Notes under the pieces: model-generated
What the model was told of the DNA's origin: nothing
Database searches by the model: none
What the model saw: the letters and a program-made list of their open reading frames with translations, nothing else
Translations under genes and position numbers: made by a program
Assembly: GCA_028554755.1 (NCBI GenBank)
Contig: JAPTOF010000001.1
Location: 39,203,501-39,267,500, forward strand
Source: Cordia subcordata
Lineage: Eukaryota; Streptophyta; Magnoliopsida; Boraginales; Cordiaceae
Length of the DNA: 64,000 nucleotides
Direction: 5' to 3'
Part shown: piece after piece, positions 1-12,600 of the stretch
How positions within the stretch are numbered: position 1 is the first letter of the stretch
How the letters are laid out: every line of letters begins with the position of its first letter

Positions 1-3000
1 TTTTCTTGCCGGATGATTCTCTTGTGGCCGGTTGTAAGCTGTCCACACTGGCTCGCCCACAAATAGCCTCATCAACTGCGTGCAGCACCATATACGAAAA
101 CCGAGTCAGACCAGATTCAGCACAGGTTCCAATCAAACAACGTCAGAAAAGATTGTATTAGGTGGGTAATCACACTAAAATTCCCCAGTGCCTGCACCTG
201 AATTGCCACTTTGGTTCTATTTGCACATGAATTGTAATAAAATTGACTGCTTCATTTACCTTAATGTAGTTGCTTGTGTCAAGGGTGAATCGGTGATAGA
301 TTCCAGCTGGTAAAACAATTAGATCACCCGCCTTGATCAAGATCCGAATCCAACGGTCACCCTTGTCTCTGACATCAAAGTACCCACTCCCTTCCAAACA
401 GTAACGTATTTCCTCGTCTGCATGGATGTGCTCTGTGTAGAAATTCTTCAGCTTCTGCTCATAGTTCTCGACTTTCTCAGGGCATAAGTCCAGTAGATCC
501 TTCAACAAGAAAATATGGGTTCAAAACAATGGCATGGTTCAGTATTATCCCATACATAAAACAATCTGGAATATGTCTATTTGATGGGCAAAAGGGTCAA
601 TGTTACAGAAGGGTTTGGAGGCTGCTACTAACGATTAAGCACGCAATAACCTAATTATTGGACATGGACACTAAAGCATGCTAAGATTTTGTATTTAACC
701 AGGGGAAAAAGAAAAAAAAAGCAAAAAGGCAGCTTAATAATCATTGCCGAAGTGAAGAATTTTTATAGTTGAAAACAATTGCCAGAACTGATGAATGGTC
801 AGAGAAGGGAAACAATAAGAAAAGAAGAAGCACATTTCAGCAAACCTATTCAGATATTGCCATAACATATTGTAACCATATTAAAACAAATAACAAGAAG
901 AGAATAAAAGCTAGTGGGATGGGGTAAGCTGACAACTGATACGCAAAGACGCGCTCTGCACATAATCTAATATTCAATCCATTAAACGTTGAATGTGTTC
1001 TCTCTTTGAAAAGTATTATGCAGGCTACTAACCATATAAACTAGAGATTCAATAGCTCTTCTTATCTTCTAGCAGAAGGTTGTGAAGATATATTGATGCA
1101 CCAAGTCATACTGATTCGAAATCAGTACCACCTCTTCATGAACAAGATTGATTTTTTGCTCATGAAATTATGTGGACTTCAACTTTTCCAACTGTTCATG
1201 GACTGATATCAAGTAAGCATGTATTCAATATGCAAACTGAGGATTGTTAAGACTAATCTCCAAATTCATTAGAGTTAAATCCAGATCAGGCTTTAGTCAT
1301 TGCCAGATGAGAGAATTATCAAAAAGAATCAATAGAAAAGTAGTTTCTTCAACGTTCAAAATAATATAAAAAGGAACTAAAGAATCATCAATTAGCAGCC
1401 TACTAAGAACTGAAAGTAAGTAAGATGAAATTTAACCATATATTCATTTTGTACATATCACCAGAACTGCTCTCATCCTGGCTACCATGCTTTGCATTGC
1501 CTTCACATCTAAGAACTTCACTTCTCAGTTTGAGCCTTTGAGGATACAATATGAATGAAAATGGTCAGAACTTGCATGGTATATTAATCTCTGTAACAGT
1601 TTCTGCAATATTTTGAAGGGGTCCTCTCAACGAACTTTCCAATATGAAACAAATTCGGCTCTCTTCCTGGTTTCTGATAAAATTGGTAATGAGTCAGATG
1701 CCAACTTGCTGTTTTTAAAGGGTAAAGAACATTTAGGCATTTATAACTTATAAATCAACATAAATATTATTCCTGCTCCATCTCTCTGAAATGTATATCT
1801 CCTTCTTTAAAAGTTCAGCTGCCTATCAATAATTGTCTGTCACCATCATTTCTCTGCTTCTCTATTTTCTTTTTTCTGTTCCACTATCATCAAAGGAGGA
1901 CTTCAGTTCTATCCAATTCAACATTAAGTTTTCTTTCAGTACTCCAGAAGAAAAAAGAGATTGCAAAAGTTCTAGTCCAAAACTAATTTCCAGATTAATA
2001 TAAAACCTTACAAATGGAGATAGATTCTCCAAATGCAAAAAATGTGCCACAACACTATGTATATTCTAGATTCTCCAAATGCAAAAAATGTGCCACAACA
2101 CTATGTATATTCCTCTGGTTTCTTCTTTCTCGGTAAATACCAACAAAAGATAATTACCCGTCACCTCCCAAAATTCTGAATTCGCATAACAATCACTCTC
2201 TTCAGTGATTCTTTGCTTTCTATTATGTTCTGCAACCTAACAAACTATAGAAACTGAAATGTCCGCACATCTATAGAACAAGTGTGTATTGGCTGACTTA
2301 TATATATTGGTGCTATGGTTGTAGCTAATAACTTAACTATTTCCGGCAGGTTGATTTGTAACTCAAGTAGTTACTCGTTATGTCTTTTAACAACAGTCTC
2401 GAGACTGTGGATTTGGGATTTGCGGGCGTGACAGAAACTAACTAATATAATTACAAATAGAACCAAAGTTTCATAACTATGCTAAGAATTAGCTCTCTAC
2501 CACTTCTCCATATTACCAGTGCTAGTATTTGGGCAAACATAGATGTAGATTGGATTATTTTTTTCATAAAAAAATACTTTTTCCCCCAAAAATAAGTACA
2601 TTCGTTTTGTAATAAGTATATGGCTAAAAGCTAAAGCTCTCATAAAAGTTTAAATACAATTTTTTTCTATTCAGCAGTTAGAAAATTTAGCTTCTTAAAA
2701 AAGCAAAAAAGCATGAAAAGACCATCCAAGAATTTCAAGCATAACAAATAAAATGAGAAAAATGATAGATACCATGTAGCTATAACCTCTAGCCTCTCTA
2801 ATCTTCTTCAATTCCTCATCATTTTCATAGTCTTTTGGGTTCAAACGCCAGTACAACACCCCAATCTCAGCCAACCTCTCCATTGAAACATATTCCGGAT
2901 TGCTCCCTTTGTGTGGAAGCCTTTGATCTTCACCATTTTCTTCCATAAACCATGCCTACATATACATAAACATACTCACATACATCAACACATAATCATA

Positions 3001-3120
3001 TTTTACATGTAATAATTAAAAAAAAAAATTACCCATTATGGGTTTACTCTAAAGCTTTTGACAATATGAAAAAGAAAGACAAACATTGTAAGGACAAAAA
3101 ACACCCACCTCGATCGCCAT
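1..3120 (-). CDS. ARD: Acireductone dioxygenase (ARD), 3' end cut by window
   Basis: Methionine-salvage enzyme that oxidises acireductone; a cupin metalloenzyme, with Fe and Ni forms giving different products in this family. Four coding exons on the minus strand: 3109-3120 (MAIE), 2773-2955, 260-499 and 1-75, all with GT-AG junctions in phase 0. They give 170 residues before the window ends; rice-type ARDs run to about 190-200, so only the last residues and stop are missing. Exon 2 encodes the N-terminal part ending REARGYSYM. Exon 3 encodes the cupin core with metal ligands His89 and His91 (TEHIHADEE), Glu95 and His134 (GIYHRF). Exon 4 encodes the conserved [17 protein letters not shown]. 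The first coding exon is only 12 nt. Intron 2 (500-2772) is large and contains a 46-bp tandem duplication. The frame is intact and the gene looks functional. Confidence 0.95.
500..2772 (-). other. Long intron 2 of the ARD gene
   Basis: Non-coding AT-rich sequence between ARD exons 2 and 3. Donor GT is at 2772-2771 and acceptor AG at 501-500 on the minus strand. Apart from the 46-bp tandem duplication at 2021-2112 I see no element or hidden exon. Confidence 0.85.
2021..2112. repeat. 46-bp tandem duplication in ARD intron 2
   Basis: Two essentially identical copies, 2021-2066 and 2067-2112, each beginning tagattctccaaatgc. The near-perfect identity suggests a recent slippage or duplication event inside the intron. 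Confidence 0.9.
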
Positions 3121-3250
3121 TGATAGAAGTCGTGCAGGGTCTTGTTTGAGGTAAGTTTGAGGTTTCTTGATTGGTTGCTGCTCACTGGAAAATGAGTCAA
3201 ATGATGAATGTTTTTGCTGACAAATGTTTTACAACGTTGTCTGTGATGCA

Positions 3251-4060
3251 CGTGTGTGGTTTAGTTTTGACATTTGGGCTTCGTGGTACTTGTTTCTTTA
3301 ACTGTTTCTGATGCTAATCTAAAAATATCAAAGGTTTGTGTTGTCTGCAAAATTTATAGCAAAAATGCGTGTCACAATTGATTTTTTCTTCTTCTTTTGT
3401 TTTTTCCCTTTTTTTTTATCGTTTTAATTTTAGCCATGAAATGGCAGATGTAAAAGAATCGAGAACCTTCAGCAAATATAACAACTAGTCTGTAGAAAAT
3501 CTTTGGTAAGACATTATTGGTTTAAATTTAAAAAGTTTTAGATTTCATATTTCAGCCTTTAGAGTTTTATTTCAATCTTTAGGGGGAAAGATACTTTTTA
3601 AAAGAAAAATTGAAAGTGCATTTTTATGACCTCAAAAATTGTGACTTCTCATAAAAAGCACTTTATTATTATGTGCTTGTTTAATATCATGGTATAGAAA
3701 GACTAGAACATCGTTAATCAAATAACATGGTAATCAACTGCATTTTTAATCATTTTAGTAATCTGTTGCTGAATTGGCTTGCCTTTCGGTGAGAACAGGG
3801 GTAGTTGAAGATTTAGTGGACAATATATCTCTCCTGTCATTGATGATTTGGTCAAGTTTTCAATTCCTTTTCATGCACTTGCACTTGAAGCAACCAAAAG
3901 CAACTCTATTCATGCCTCTTCTACATTATGCTAAGGACAATGACTTGAATCATGACTCTAGAAATCCTTTCTTGCTCATTGCTTCATCTTTTTTTATGGT
4001 ACTTACGACATAAAAAATGAAGAAGAGGTAAGTATAGTTGGTAAGATCTAGCGTGGATAA
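3251..4060. other. Intergenic between ARD and chlorophyllase genes
   Basis: AT-rich spacer holding the ARD promoter side (upstream of 3120 on the minus strand). A 79-codon open frame at 3774-4013 (plus) matches no family I know and has no codon or motif support, so I do not call it a gene. No clear TATA box was identified for ARD. Confidence 0.6.
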
Positions 4061-4200
4061 CACTATAAGAAAAACTGTCACAGACGACGAACAAATTCTG
4101 TCGCCATTCTGTCACAAAAAGGGGTTTGGCAGCGGAATGGCGACAGAGATAGAGCGTGGCTAAAAGGCCAGTCACCATTTCGAATGTTGTCGCCATTCCG
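4061..4200 (+). mobile_element. Solo end of a CACTA-type DNA transposon
   Basis: Starts with CACTATAAGAAAAA, the characteristic terminal sequence of plant CACTA (EnSpm/CMC) elements. It is followed by subterminal repeats in both orientations: ctgtcgccattct near 4099, cggaatggcgacag at 4133-4146 and gtcgccattccg at 4189-4200. No matching TAGTG end was found before the chlorophyllase stop at 4418, so this is a truncated end or a relic. It lies about 200 bp downstream of chlorophyllase. Confidence 0.6.
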
Positions 4201-4417
4201 TAGCCTGATAGGCCTGGTTTAACCTGTCCACAGACAATCCGCTCTCACCATGTTGCTGGCAGCCTTCACATTTTTTGTGTGAACTAGATGTGGAGAAACA
4301 AAAAGATAAGCAGAGGTGCAGAATAGTGATTATTTTATTGCCAAAGCAACTTCTAAGTCATTACAGGATAACAATGATATAGAAAAGTAGATCTTCATCA
4401 AACAATTTGAATCACTT

Positions 4418-6110
4418 TCATCCAAGAAAATCAACATTTTGGAGCTCTACAGGAACAGTCTGATGCCTATCGCGGATAGCGATCAAGTCAGCCAAATTCC
4501 CTTCCAGATAAGCTTGAAGGAACGCGACAATGATTCCCCCAACAAATTGTCTCATCGGCTCTCTAGACTTCCCATTTTTACACAGACAATATGTGGCCTT
4601 TCCTCTAATTCCTTTAGTATCATCATCTAGCATATCAACATGCCCATAGTCCTTTGCTACAAAGTAATAAGCTGGTCCACGGCATTCCTTATAGAAGTCC
4701 TCGTGGTTCACCCCTTTAGGCGCGCACGGAGGAAACAGAGGATTCTTCTTAACTTCGCCTAAACCTGAGCCGATAACTAGCACTGCCATATCTAGATCAA
4801 AGGAATGAGGAACATAGGTCAGAACATGTGGAGGAGTTTGTTTCCCTTTGTCCATGCCATCAACAGGATCCACACCAATTAACACTGAAAATCTTAATGA
4901 AGTAGCTGCTTTCTGTAGAGCGAGTGCAAAAGCAACTTTGCCTCCACGGCTGTGGCCGGCCAGTGCCAGCTTTGCTAAGTCTGGCTGGACATTGGGTGGA
5001 AGAAAACGGTGTAGGCCTTCGGATAACCAGTTCATTATCATTGCAGTGGACTTAACTTCTTCGCTAGCATCCGGACCAGCCACACTATATAACTGATCAT
5101 TGAGAATTCAAATCTGTGAGAGCCTAACAAGCAATATTCTCATCTTTATCTGGAATTTGATAAGATTATGCAAGTGAATTTCATGAAATGTTTCAAAAAA
5201 TCATAACCATATAATCAAATGAACTGAACTGAGACATCAAACTGTAGTAAATCAGAAGCTTAATAATCCATCCAGCAAAAATTATTGCTGTTATAAATGC
5301 TGTAACTGCTAAGCTTCTAATTGGAAAACATCAAATTGTGACTCGTGAATTGTACTATAATGACATGCTCCAAGTACTCTTCTGCATACATATTATTACA
5401 ATCAACAAAGAGAAAATGCTTAAGCACGTGATGACAGCAACACAAAGGTGGAGGTTTTTTTTTTATAAACTAACACATTTAAAAAAAAATTTAAATCTAC
5501 GATCTTGAATCACTTATTAAATCTATAACATTGAAAGGTCAAAAAGAACAGGATTGGAGCCAATCCTCTATCATGACTGGTGTGAATAACCAACATCATA
5601 TTTAGATTATCTATTACATGAATAACCAACATCATATTTAGATTATCTATTACATGAATAACCAACATCATATTTAGATTATCTATTACGATCTATAATA
5701 TAATTAACATCTAATACAAAGAAAAAAGAATGAAATTTCGCAAAATTAAGCTGTGAATAAATTTAATGCATCAACTAGAGCATATACATAGGAAACTTTG
5801 TGTGATGATTAAAACTAACCTGGGGAGCAACAACAATGAAGCCATGAGAAGCGATGTGTTGGATTAACTGAGAGTAGAAAGAGTTGTAAAGAAGATAGCC
5901 ATGGAGGAAAAGCAGAACAGGAAAAGCTCCAGCAGCATCATCTGATGGGGTGCCAATAAGCAGTGGCTTTGGTGGAGGTGGATAAGCAGAAGCTGAACGG
6001 GCATGAGTTGTGCATGAGATTGATTCAACTTTTATTAGCTTAGTTGGGAATTCTCCAACATGGAAAACATTTGTTGAAGTGAAAGCAGCAGTGGAGGAAG
6101 AATCAGCCAT
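4418..6110 (-). CDS. CLH: Chlorophyllase
   Basis: Hydrolyses the phytol ester of chlorophyll to give chlorophyllide; an alpha/beta-hydrolase family enzyme. Two exons on the minus strand: 5820-6110 (97 codons, ending VVAPQ) and 4418-5092 (224 residues plus stop, starting LYSVAGPD), phase 0, GT-AG. Total 321 aa, the usual family length. The lipase-type motif GHSRGG puts the nucleophile at Ser145. The Asp in GVDPVDG (172 or 175) and the His in DYGHVDMLDD (His248) complete the expected triad. The start is the ATG at 6110 (MADSSS); an upstream in-frame TTG at 6119 is not needed. No clear transit peptide is visible. The 727-bp intron contains a triplicated 36-bp repeat. Intact gene. Confidence 0.96.
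5584..5691. repeat. Three 36-bp tandem repeats in the chlorophyllase intron
   Basis: Copies begin at 5584, 5620 and 5656 (each starting gaataaccaacatcat) with period exactly 36 and almost no divergence. They lie in the single intron (5093-5819). Confidence 0.92.
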
Positions 6111-8154
6111 GCTTAACAATCCAGCTTTTTCTTTAAGCTTCTGCTTTCACTTGTGTAGGAGTGTTCCCTTTGGTAGAAGGATAAGTCAACTTTTGTGGAC
6201 CATGTAATAACCCCACTATTTGTGTTTTTTTTGGTGACTTTAATGGGAATGCAAGAAACTAGCTAGGAACCAAATGGTGTACAAGATATTTGTGATGGGT
6301 ATTACTTCACTCCTTTATACTCCGCCAAAGTATCCACTTCAAATTTAATCTCCTTTCATACCTCACAAGCAGCAGCTTGTTCAGGACTCCATTTGCTAGC
6401 CTCACGAACAATTTCAATATCTTTGCGAGCAAGATGTCGTCTTTCATTGCGAGCTTATTAATAATAGATTAGGATCATCGCATATCAAATAATTTCTCAT
6501 ATTCATGTGAGAAATTTTCTCAACTATTAGTATCTTTGTAATAGCAGGTGAATCGTTAATAAAATCCAAATCTAGCAAAGAAAAATTAGAATGTATTTTG
6601 TTTCTCCCATTACACACTTTTTTGAAATTTGAATTTTGATCCACAAATACAAATAGTGTCTTATTTTTGTGGGGACTGTATTTGTCAATTAGTTTCTTTA
6701 TTCTTCAAATGTAACGTTTTAGTCCCTAGTTTAACATTATTATCACCATTATAGTCTTTAAAATGGGACTGTACACGGGAATATCACAATTTGGGATTTA
6801 ACCTTGAAAAAAGAAAAAGAAAAGAAAATATTTGACAAGCACATGATAATTACACTAAATTTTCATTTATTTTCGGGTAGATTTCATCTTAATGACTAGT
6901 AGTAACAATAATATGTTAAATTACGCATTAAAATATCACATTAGAAAGATAACAGAAATTATTTGACAATGCAACAAAGATACACGATTCTTATTGTTTA
7001 CCCTTGTGACTATGCTTGAAATTACTTGATATGTGTTACAACGTTAAAGTATACAATCTCTTTTATTTGGAAAAATTAAAAATTCGCAATCACCATATAA
7101 AATTTTAGATTCTTCTTAATATCAATTAATTGTAATTATATAAAAAATTTTAACAACATTTTCTAATTCATTTTAAAATATTACAGATACCACACTTGAT
7201 TCTCTCTATATATTGTCAAGAGAAAAAAAAAATTATCAATGGGCCAAAACATAACAGCCCAAGAAAAGTGAAAATACAACACAAAAAAAGTCTCCCAACA
7301 TTGATAATCAGTTTTCTTTCAACATTTACTGGGAAGAATCGAGCACGTTATTTTTCCGAATCAGAATGGGAAACGTAATTCCGTTGCATGTTAATCACAT
7401 ATTTTTGTCTAACATTGACCAAAGAACGATTATATAAAATAAATTCTAAGATGATGAATCTCATAATATAATGACGCATTAAAACACATGTTTTGAATTA
7501 GTTAAAAGTCAACTAATATTTATAGAGCTAATTAACGGCATTTGAATTGCATGTTAGCTATTGAAGCTGGGTTGCATACATCGGTATTAAATTAATTTGT
7601 TGCATGGCTCTTCTCATCTATTATATGTGTAAAAGTTCTTTTCTTTCAAGAATTTAAGAGATATCACGTCAACCGTCTTTTGGCATAGTTGGTTCCTCCT
7701 CACCTCGGGACCAAATCGGTTATTGGACAGTGAAGATTTTAACAGATATGCCTGAAGCTATTCCAGTAATAGTCTTACCTTCGATAGAATTATTCCATGG
7801 AAGTGCTAGTTTGGGACAAATACATTTTGACTCATTTTTATAATTTACGCACATTTACGTTGCTGGTTCTGATTGTCGTATTTATGTTAATGCACTTTCT
7901 AGTGATACGTAAACAAGGTATTTCTGGTCTTTTGTAGAGAAGATATATCATCGATATTTGTAATCAATCATTACTGTATTAATTTGTTATTGCTATGTAC
8001 ATTGACATTTTAATTGAAGAATTTATTTGTTTATCAATTAATGCTTAACACAAAATATATTTGGCATATCTTAACAAAATAATTTATTCGTATTGGAGAA
8101 TAATATTTACTGTTTCAATTAATGCTGCAAAATAAGAGATATATAGCTTCAATA

Positions 8155-8605
8155 TAGTTTATTTATTTTGGCATTAAGATATTTTAACAAATATTTTAGC
8201 TTAAAATATTTATTAAAATGCCTAATCCAATTAAATTTCTGATTTTAACCCTCCGACCAAATAACATTAATTTTATTAAGTTAAACTCAAAATACAGGGT
8301 GTTACGCGTATGCTTAATTTTTTTTTTGCAACATTGAGCGATATAGGCCATGTGAAAGGGGATGAGTTGTGTGTGTGTGTGTATATATATATAGTTTATT
8401 TATTTTTGGCATTAAGATATTTTAATAAATATTTTAGCTTAAAGCATTTATTAAAATGCCTAGTCCAATAAATTTTCTGATGTTAACCCTCCTTCCAAAT
8501 AACATAAAATATTAAGTTAAACTCAAAATAAGGGGTGTTACGCGTATGCTTCAAATTTTTGCAACCTTGAGCAATAGGCCATGTGAAGGGGATGAGTTGT
8601 GTAGA
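8155..8605. repeat. Direct duplication of about 215 bp
   Basis: The block at about 8155-8375 is repeated at about 8391-8605. Both begin tagtttatttattttt and run through a shared ttacgcgtatgctt and ggccatgtgaa...ggggatgagttgtgt. The offset is 236 bp; a few substitutions and an indel separate the copies. A GT/TA microsatellite (8368-8390) lies at the junction. Confidence 0.85.
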
Positions 8606-9417
8606 GGCTTGAATTTATGCAAACTAGATAGTGGTAAGGCTTTGTGAAGAAGAAGAGGTAGATTTTTTGTACTTTTGGTTGTGTCTATACAACCATGATA
8701 AAAGGCGTTGTGATCAAGAAGGATCATCCAATGTTAATGCAATCGACTTTATATATGACGGATTTTGCTGCATAATTGATATGTAATGAGGGATGATCCG
8801 GAGATATATATCTGTGACATAAGATTTTTGCTTTATAATAAAACTTATTAGCCATTACTATTCACGTCATCGCTAGTTTACATAGTTTTTAAAAGCTTTT
8901 GTAATATGGAATTCATTTCATTTATAAATGAATTTCATAAGAAATTGTATTTGCAAAGGATTGTATGAAAAAGGAAGGTGTTATATTATGTTAATAATTA
9001 TAGAGATAATTTTGTCTTCATAAGATTTTTTTTTATTTACTTTTTGTGGAATTACAAATTCCATCACGTGTTAATATTTGAATATAACTAGAGCAAATTT
9101 AGAATTTGTAAATCTTAAAATTCTAAATAAATTCTATATTTTAACAAAGTACAACCAAATATAAAAATTAAATTTGCAAATAAATTGCACAAAAACTGTC
9201 TGTTAGTATTATTGTAATCAACTGACCATCAAAATATTTTCTGCTAACAATCGCAGAATCACACAAGATTCCTCTTTTCGTGGAGAGGCTTGAAAACCCT
9301 CATTTCACATGCAATTTAATTCTCGTAATTTCCGTAAATTTCCTTTCCGTTTCTCCGCTAGCTTTGACCACTGAACAAAAACATAAGAAGCATTCACACA
9401 CAAGAAAAAAGGAGCAA

Positions 9418-9426
9418 ATGTTCTAA
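9418..9426 (+). other. Possible two-codon upstream ORF
   Basis: ATG TTC TAA lies 195 nt before the LIFEGUARD start. It would be a minimal uORF if transcription begins upstream of it; the transcription start is not visible from the sequence. Confidence 0.25.
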
Positions 9427-9485
9427 ACGTACATTTGCTACTTATCAACCCTTGTTTGAATCTATCTATCTATCTGAGTTTTTCC

Positions 9486-9563
9486 AGTTTTCTATTCACC
9501 CTTCGGTCGGTGTTCATCCTCCGCAGTTTTCTATTCACCCTTCGGTCGGTGTTCATCCTCCGC
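9486..9563. repeat. 39-bp tandem duplication in the LIFEGUARD 5' leader
   Basis: Copies at 9486-9524 and 9525-9563 are identical, each starting agttttctattcaccc. The unit is pyrimidine-rich and sits 50-127 nt before the start codon, so it probably lies in the 5' UTR. Confidence 0.9.
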
Positions 9564-9612
9564 TAACCTCGTTTGGTGGGATAAGACTTGGTTCGGTTCA
9601 ATTAAAAAGAAA

Positions 9613-12600
9613 ATGGCGTCGATTTATACAAAGAAAGCTGGGGATATCGAGGCAGGCATCAATGGCCAGCTCTACCCGAACATGCAAGAGGATCCACGGA
9701 TGCGATGGGCGTTTATACGAAAAGTTTACGCGATCGTGTGCATGCAATTCTTGGTCACCATTGGTATTGCTGCTTTTATGTACTTCACCCCACCTGTTAA
9801 AACATTCTTAATCAGCATGCCCTGGGGCTTGCTTTCCATGGTCTTTGCTCTTGTCTTCACCCTTACACGTAAGCCCTCTTTTTTTTTTTTTGGTTAATCA
9901 CATTCACTTTCTTCATTATTAATTCTCTGATTCTATTTCCATTAAATAAAACTTTTTAAAAGCTATATTAAGGTATATGCTTGTAGATATGGGAATTAGA
10001 TACTTATTTAACCTCCGGAGGTACTTTATTTTTGCCTTTTTCGATAATTTCATCTCTTATTTTTCAATAAGTAATACTTTTCAATACTCTACGATTGGTG
10101 TCATTGTTACTACCTGTTTCTTTTTTTGTCGTTCGTTTTCATTTTTGTTTCTTAAAAAATAAAAACTAGTAACCTGTTTTTACAACTTCTGTAAACAAGA
10201 ATATGTTTTTTTCTATGGTTTTCAATTGTATCAACATTAGTCCTTTTATCACATGCCCTAATGATGCAAAGCACTAATATTGGTATAACTGGAAAACATA
10301 AGGAACTAACGGTAGCACAGCGGATAAATCATGCGACTATCACATCATTTTCCCTTCCCAATTCCAGAGGTCGTGATGAAAGAACTAAAATTAATACAAC
10401 GAGAAAACATATGAAATTGGGAGGTATCACCTAAAAGATTGGGAGCGAAGTAGTTTATACTCATATAGAATGCACATGCTCTTGAATAATTGGAAAATAT
10501 CCATAACTAATACTCTTTTGTGAGTTGTGTCATACTTTAGATTTTGTTTTGGATATTTTACTACTCATATAAAATGCACATGCTCTTGAATAATTGGAAA
10601 ACATCCATAACTAATGCTCTCTTGTGAGTTGTGTCATACTTTATATTTTGTTTTGGATATTTTACATGCTGTAATATTCTCTTAATAAAATATATTTTGT
10701 ATGTTTGGACAAATATGTTACAGTTATGTGCACGGTATCTTGTTGGGGCAACATTCATCCATGGAACTATATTCTCATGCTTATCTTTACCATGCTAATG
10801 TCATTCTTGATCGGCTGCGCCACAGCGTTTAAAAGAGGTAACCCAATGAAATTTCCGCCTTTTCCATTTCCGTCTTCTTTCTTTATCTGCGATACCTTTT
10901 AATTTTTTATATTTCTATTTTGTGTCACTGTTAATCCTTTTAACTTTTATCAATATCCATTGAGAATTAGACGGAAGTATCACGTGGTTGGCACGTGATT
11001 TCGATACAAACATTGAAAATTGCATTTTACCCTTTTGTGTTTAATTTCTTAAAAGTTGCATAAACCTCTTGTGTTTTAATACCAAAATTCATCGATACCC
11101 CTATTGTTTCAAAACATGTTGCACATTAACCCCTGCATAGACTGAGAAGGGGAATATACATTGATTTTAAAATCATATGAGAAAATATACACTAATTTTT
11201 AAACTATATGGGTCAATTTGAAATGTTTTTGAAACAATAGAAATCACTAACAAGTTTTGAAATCATAAAGAGTATTAGTAAAGTTAAACCACGCATATTA
11301 AGGATTGTGCACCCAATAAGCACGATACACCTTCAATGAACAAAGACCATAAAATTTCTGAATAAATAGTATAAAAATTATGAACAAACACATCAATTAA
11401 ATCGTTCACAACGTTTTTACTATTGGTTTATAATTTATTAGTTTACCATTTAACATATATTTATTCATAATTCTTGCACACATACATATACAAAAACACA
11501 TTCACGCCCACACATCCACACAATATTAATATTCTGAACAAACATTATTAATATTATGAACAAAGGTGATGGAATATAATGGTGAAGAAGCATGGTATAA
11601 ATTGAGGGAGTATTATGTGACTTTTACAAGATACATGAAATAGAATAACATTTTACTCTAAAAAGAAATAAAAGAACAAAAAGATATCACTTATCAAGAT
11701 AAATGACTAAATTATTAGAAGTATGAAAAAATAAGACACACTAAGTAATAGAACAAGAATTACATTAATTTACCTTTTAACAAGAAAGAAATATATCTTA
11801 ATCATCATACCTCTTCCGTGCTATGTCATCGTTTGTAAATTTACAACGTTGACATATCATGTAGTGTAATTAACGAGATTTATTCTAAAACTAATCTAAA
11901 TAAATTGCGTACCTATATAATGATTTCAAATGTATATTTAATGTATGTATTTTTTTTTTTTCACTTGGAGAAATGTATAATCTATTCTAACATAATCGCG
12001 TTGTCCACAGGTGAAATCGCGTTATTGGCAGCCGGTTTAACATTTTTGATAACTGTGGGCTTAACTCTCTACACATTCTGGGCTGCCAAGAGGGGATACG
12101 ATTTCGGTTTCCTTGGTCCCTTTTTGGTCTGTGCTTTACTCATTTTGTTGGCTTTTGGTTTGATTAGGGTGAGTTTTCATTTTCCTTATTCACTTATTAA
12201 TAGTGTGTTTGGAACGATCTTATTTTAATATACTTATCCTATTAAAATTTGGAGATATCTTATAAGATTTAATATATTTTTTCGCATGTACCATTCATTC
12301 TATAGTTGTAAAAAATAAGATAAGATGGATTGCATATTTCTTGTAAGATAAAAAGTATGGTTTTGATTTGAATTTTTATAGGATGTATAATAAGATTTTT
12401 TAAATCTTATAAGATGTACCATTATTTCAATAGGATAAGTATCTTAAAATAAGACTATAACAAACAGAGCATAAGTCTTCCTCTAGGGCCAACTCTAATA
12501 CTTTCCAATAGATTCCCTACATATATTCCGGAGTAACAAGGAAAAAATGATAATGAAAAACATTCCTTGCATAGAAAAACATTCTCCACATAAATTAAAT

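Larger units (their letters stand above)
6150..9450. other. Intergenic between chlorophyllase and LIFEGUARD genes
   Basis: Divergent-promoter spacer of about 3.3 kb, strongly AT-rich. No coding sequence is recognisable. The only structured feature seen is the direct duplication at 8155-8605. No TATA element could be assigned with confidence to either gene. Confidence 0.6.

Noticed and set aside
3774..4013. 79-codon plus-strand frame
   Set aside because: No recognised motif; the sequence next to it is a transposon end, so coding is not supported.
9452..9811. 119-codon frame overlapping the LIFEGUARD start, with a duplicated peptide unit
   Set aside because: It begins at TTG, not ATG, and the second half is the LIFEGUARD exon read in the wrong frame; the peptide repeat only reflects the 39-bp leader duplication.
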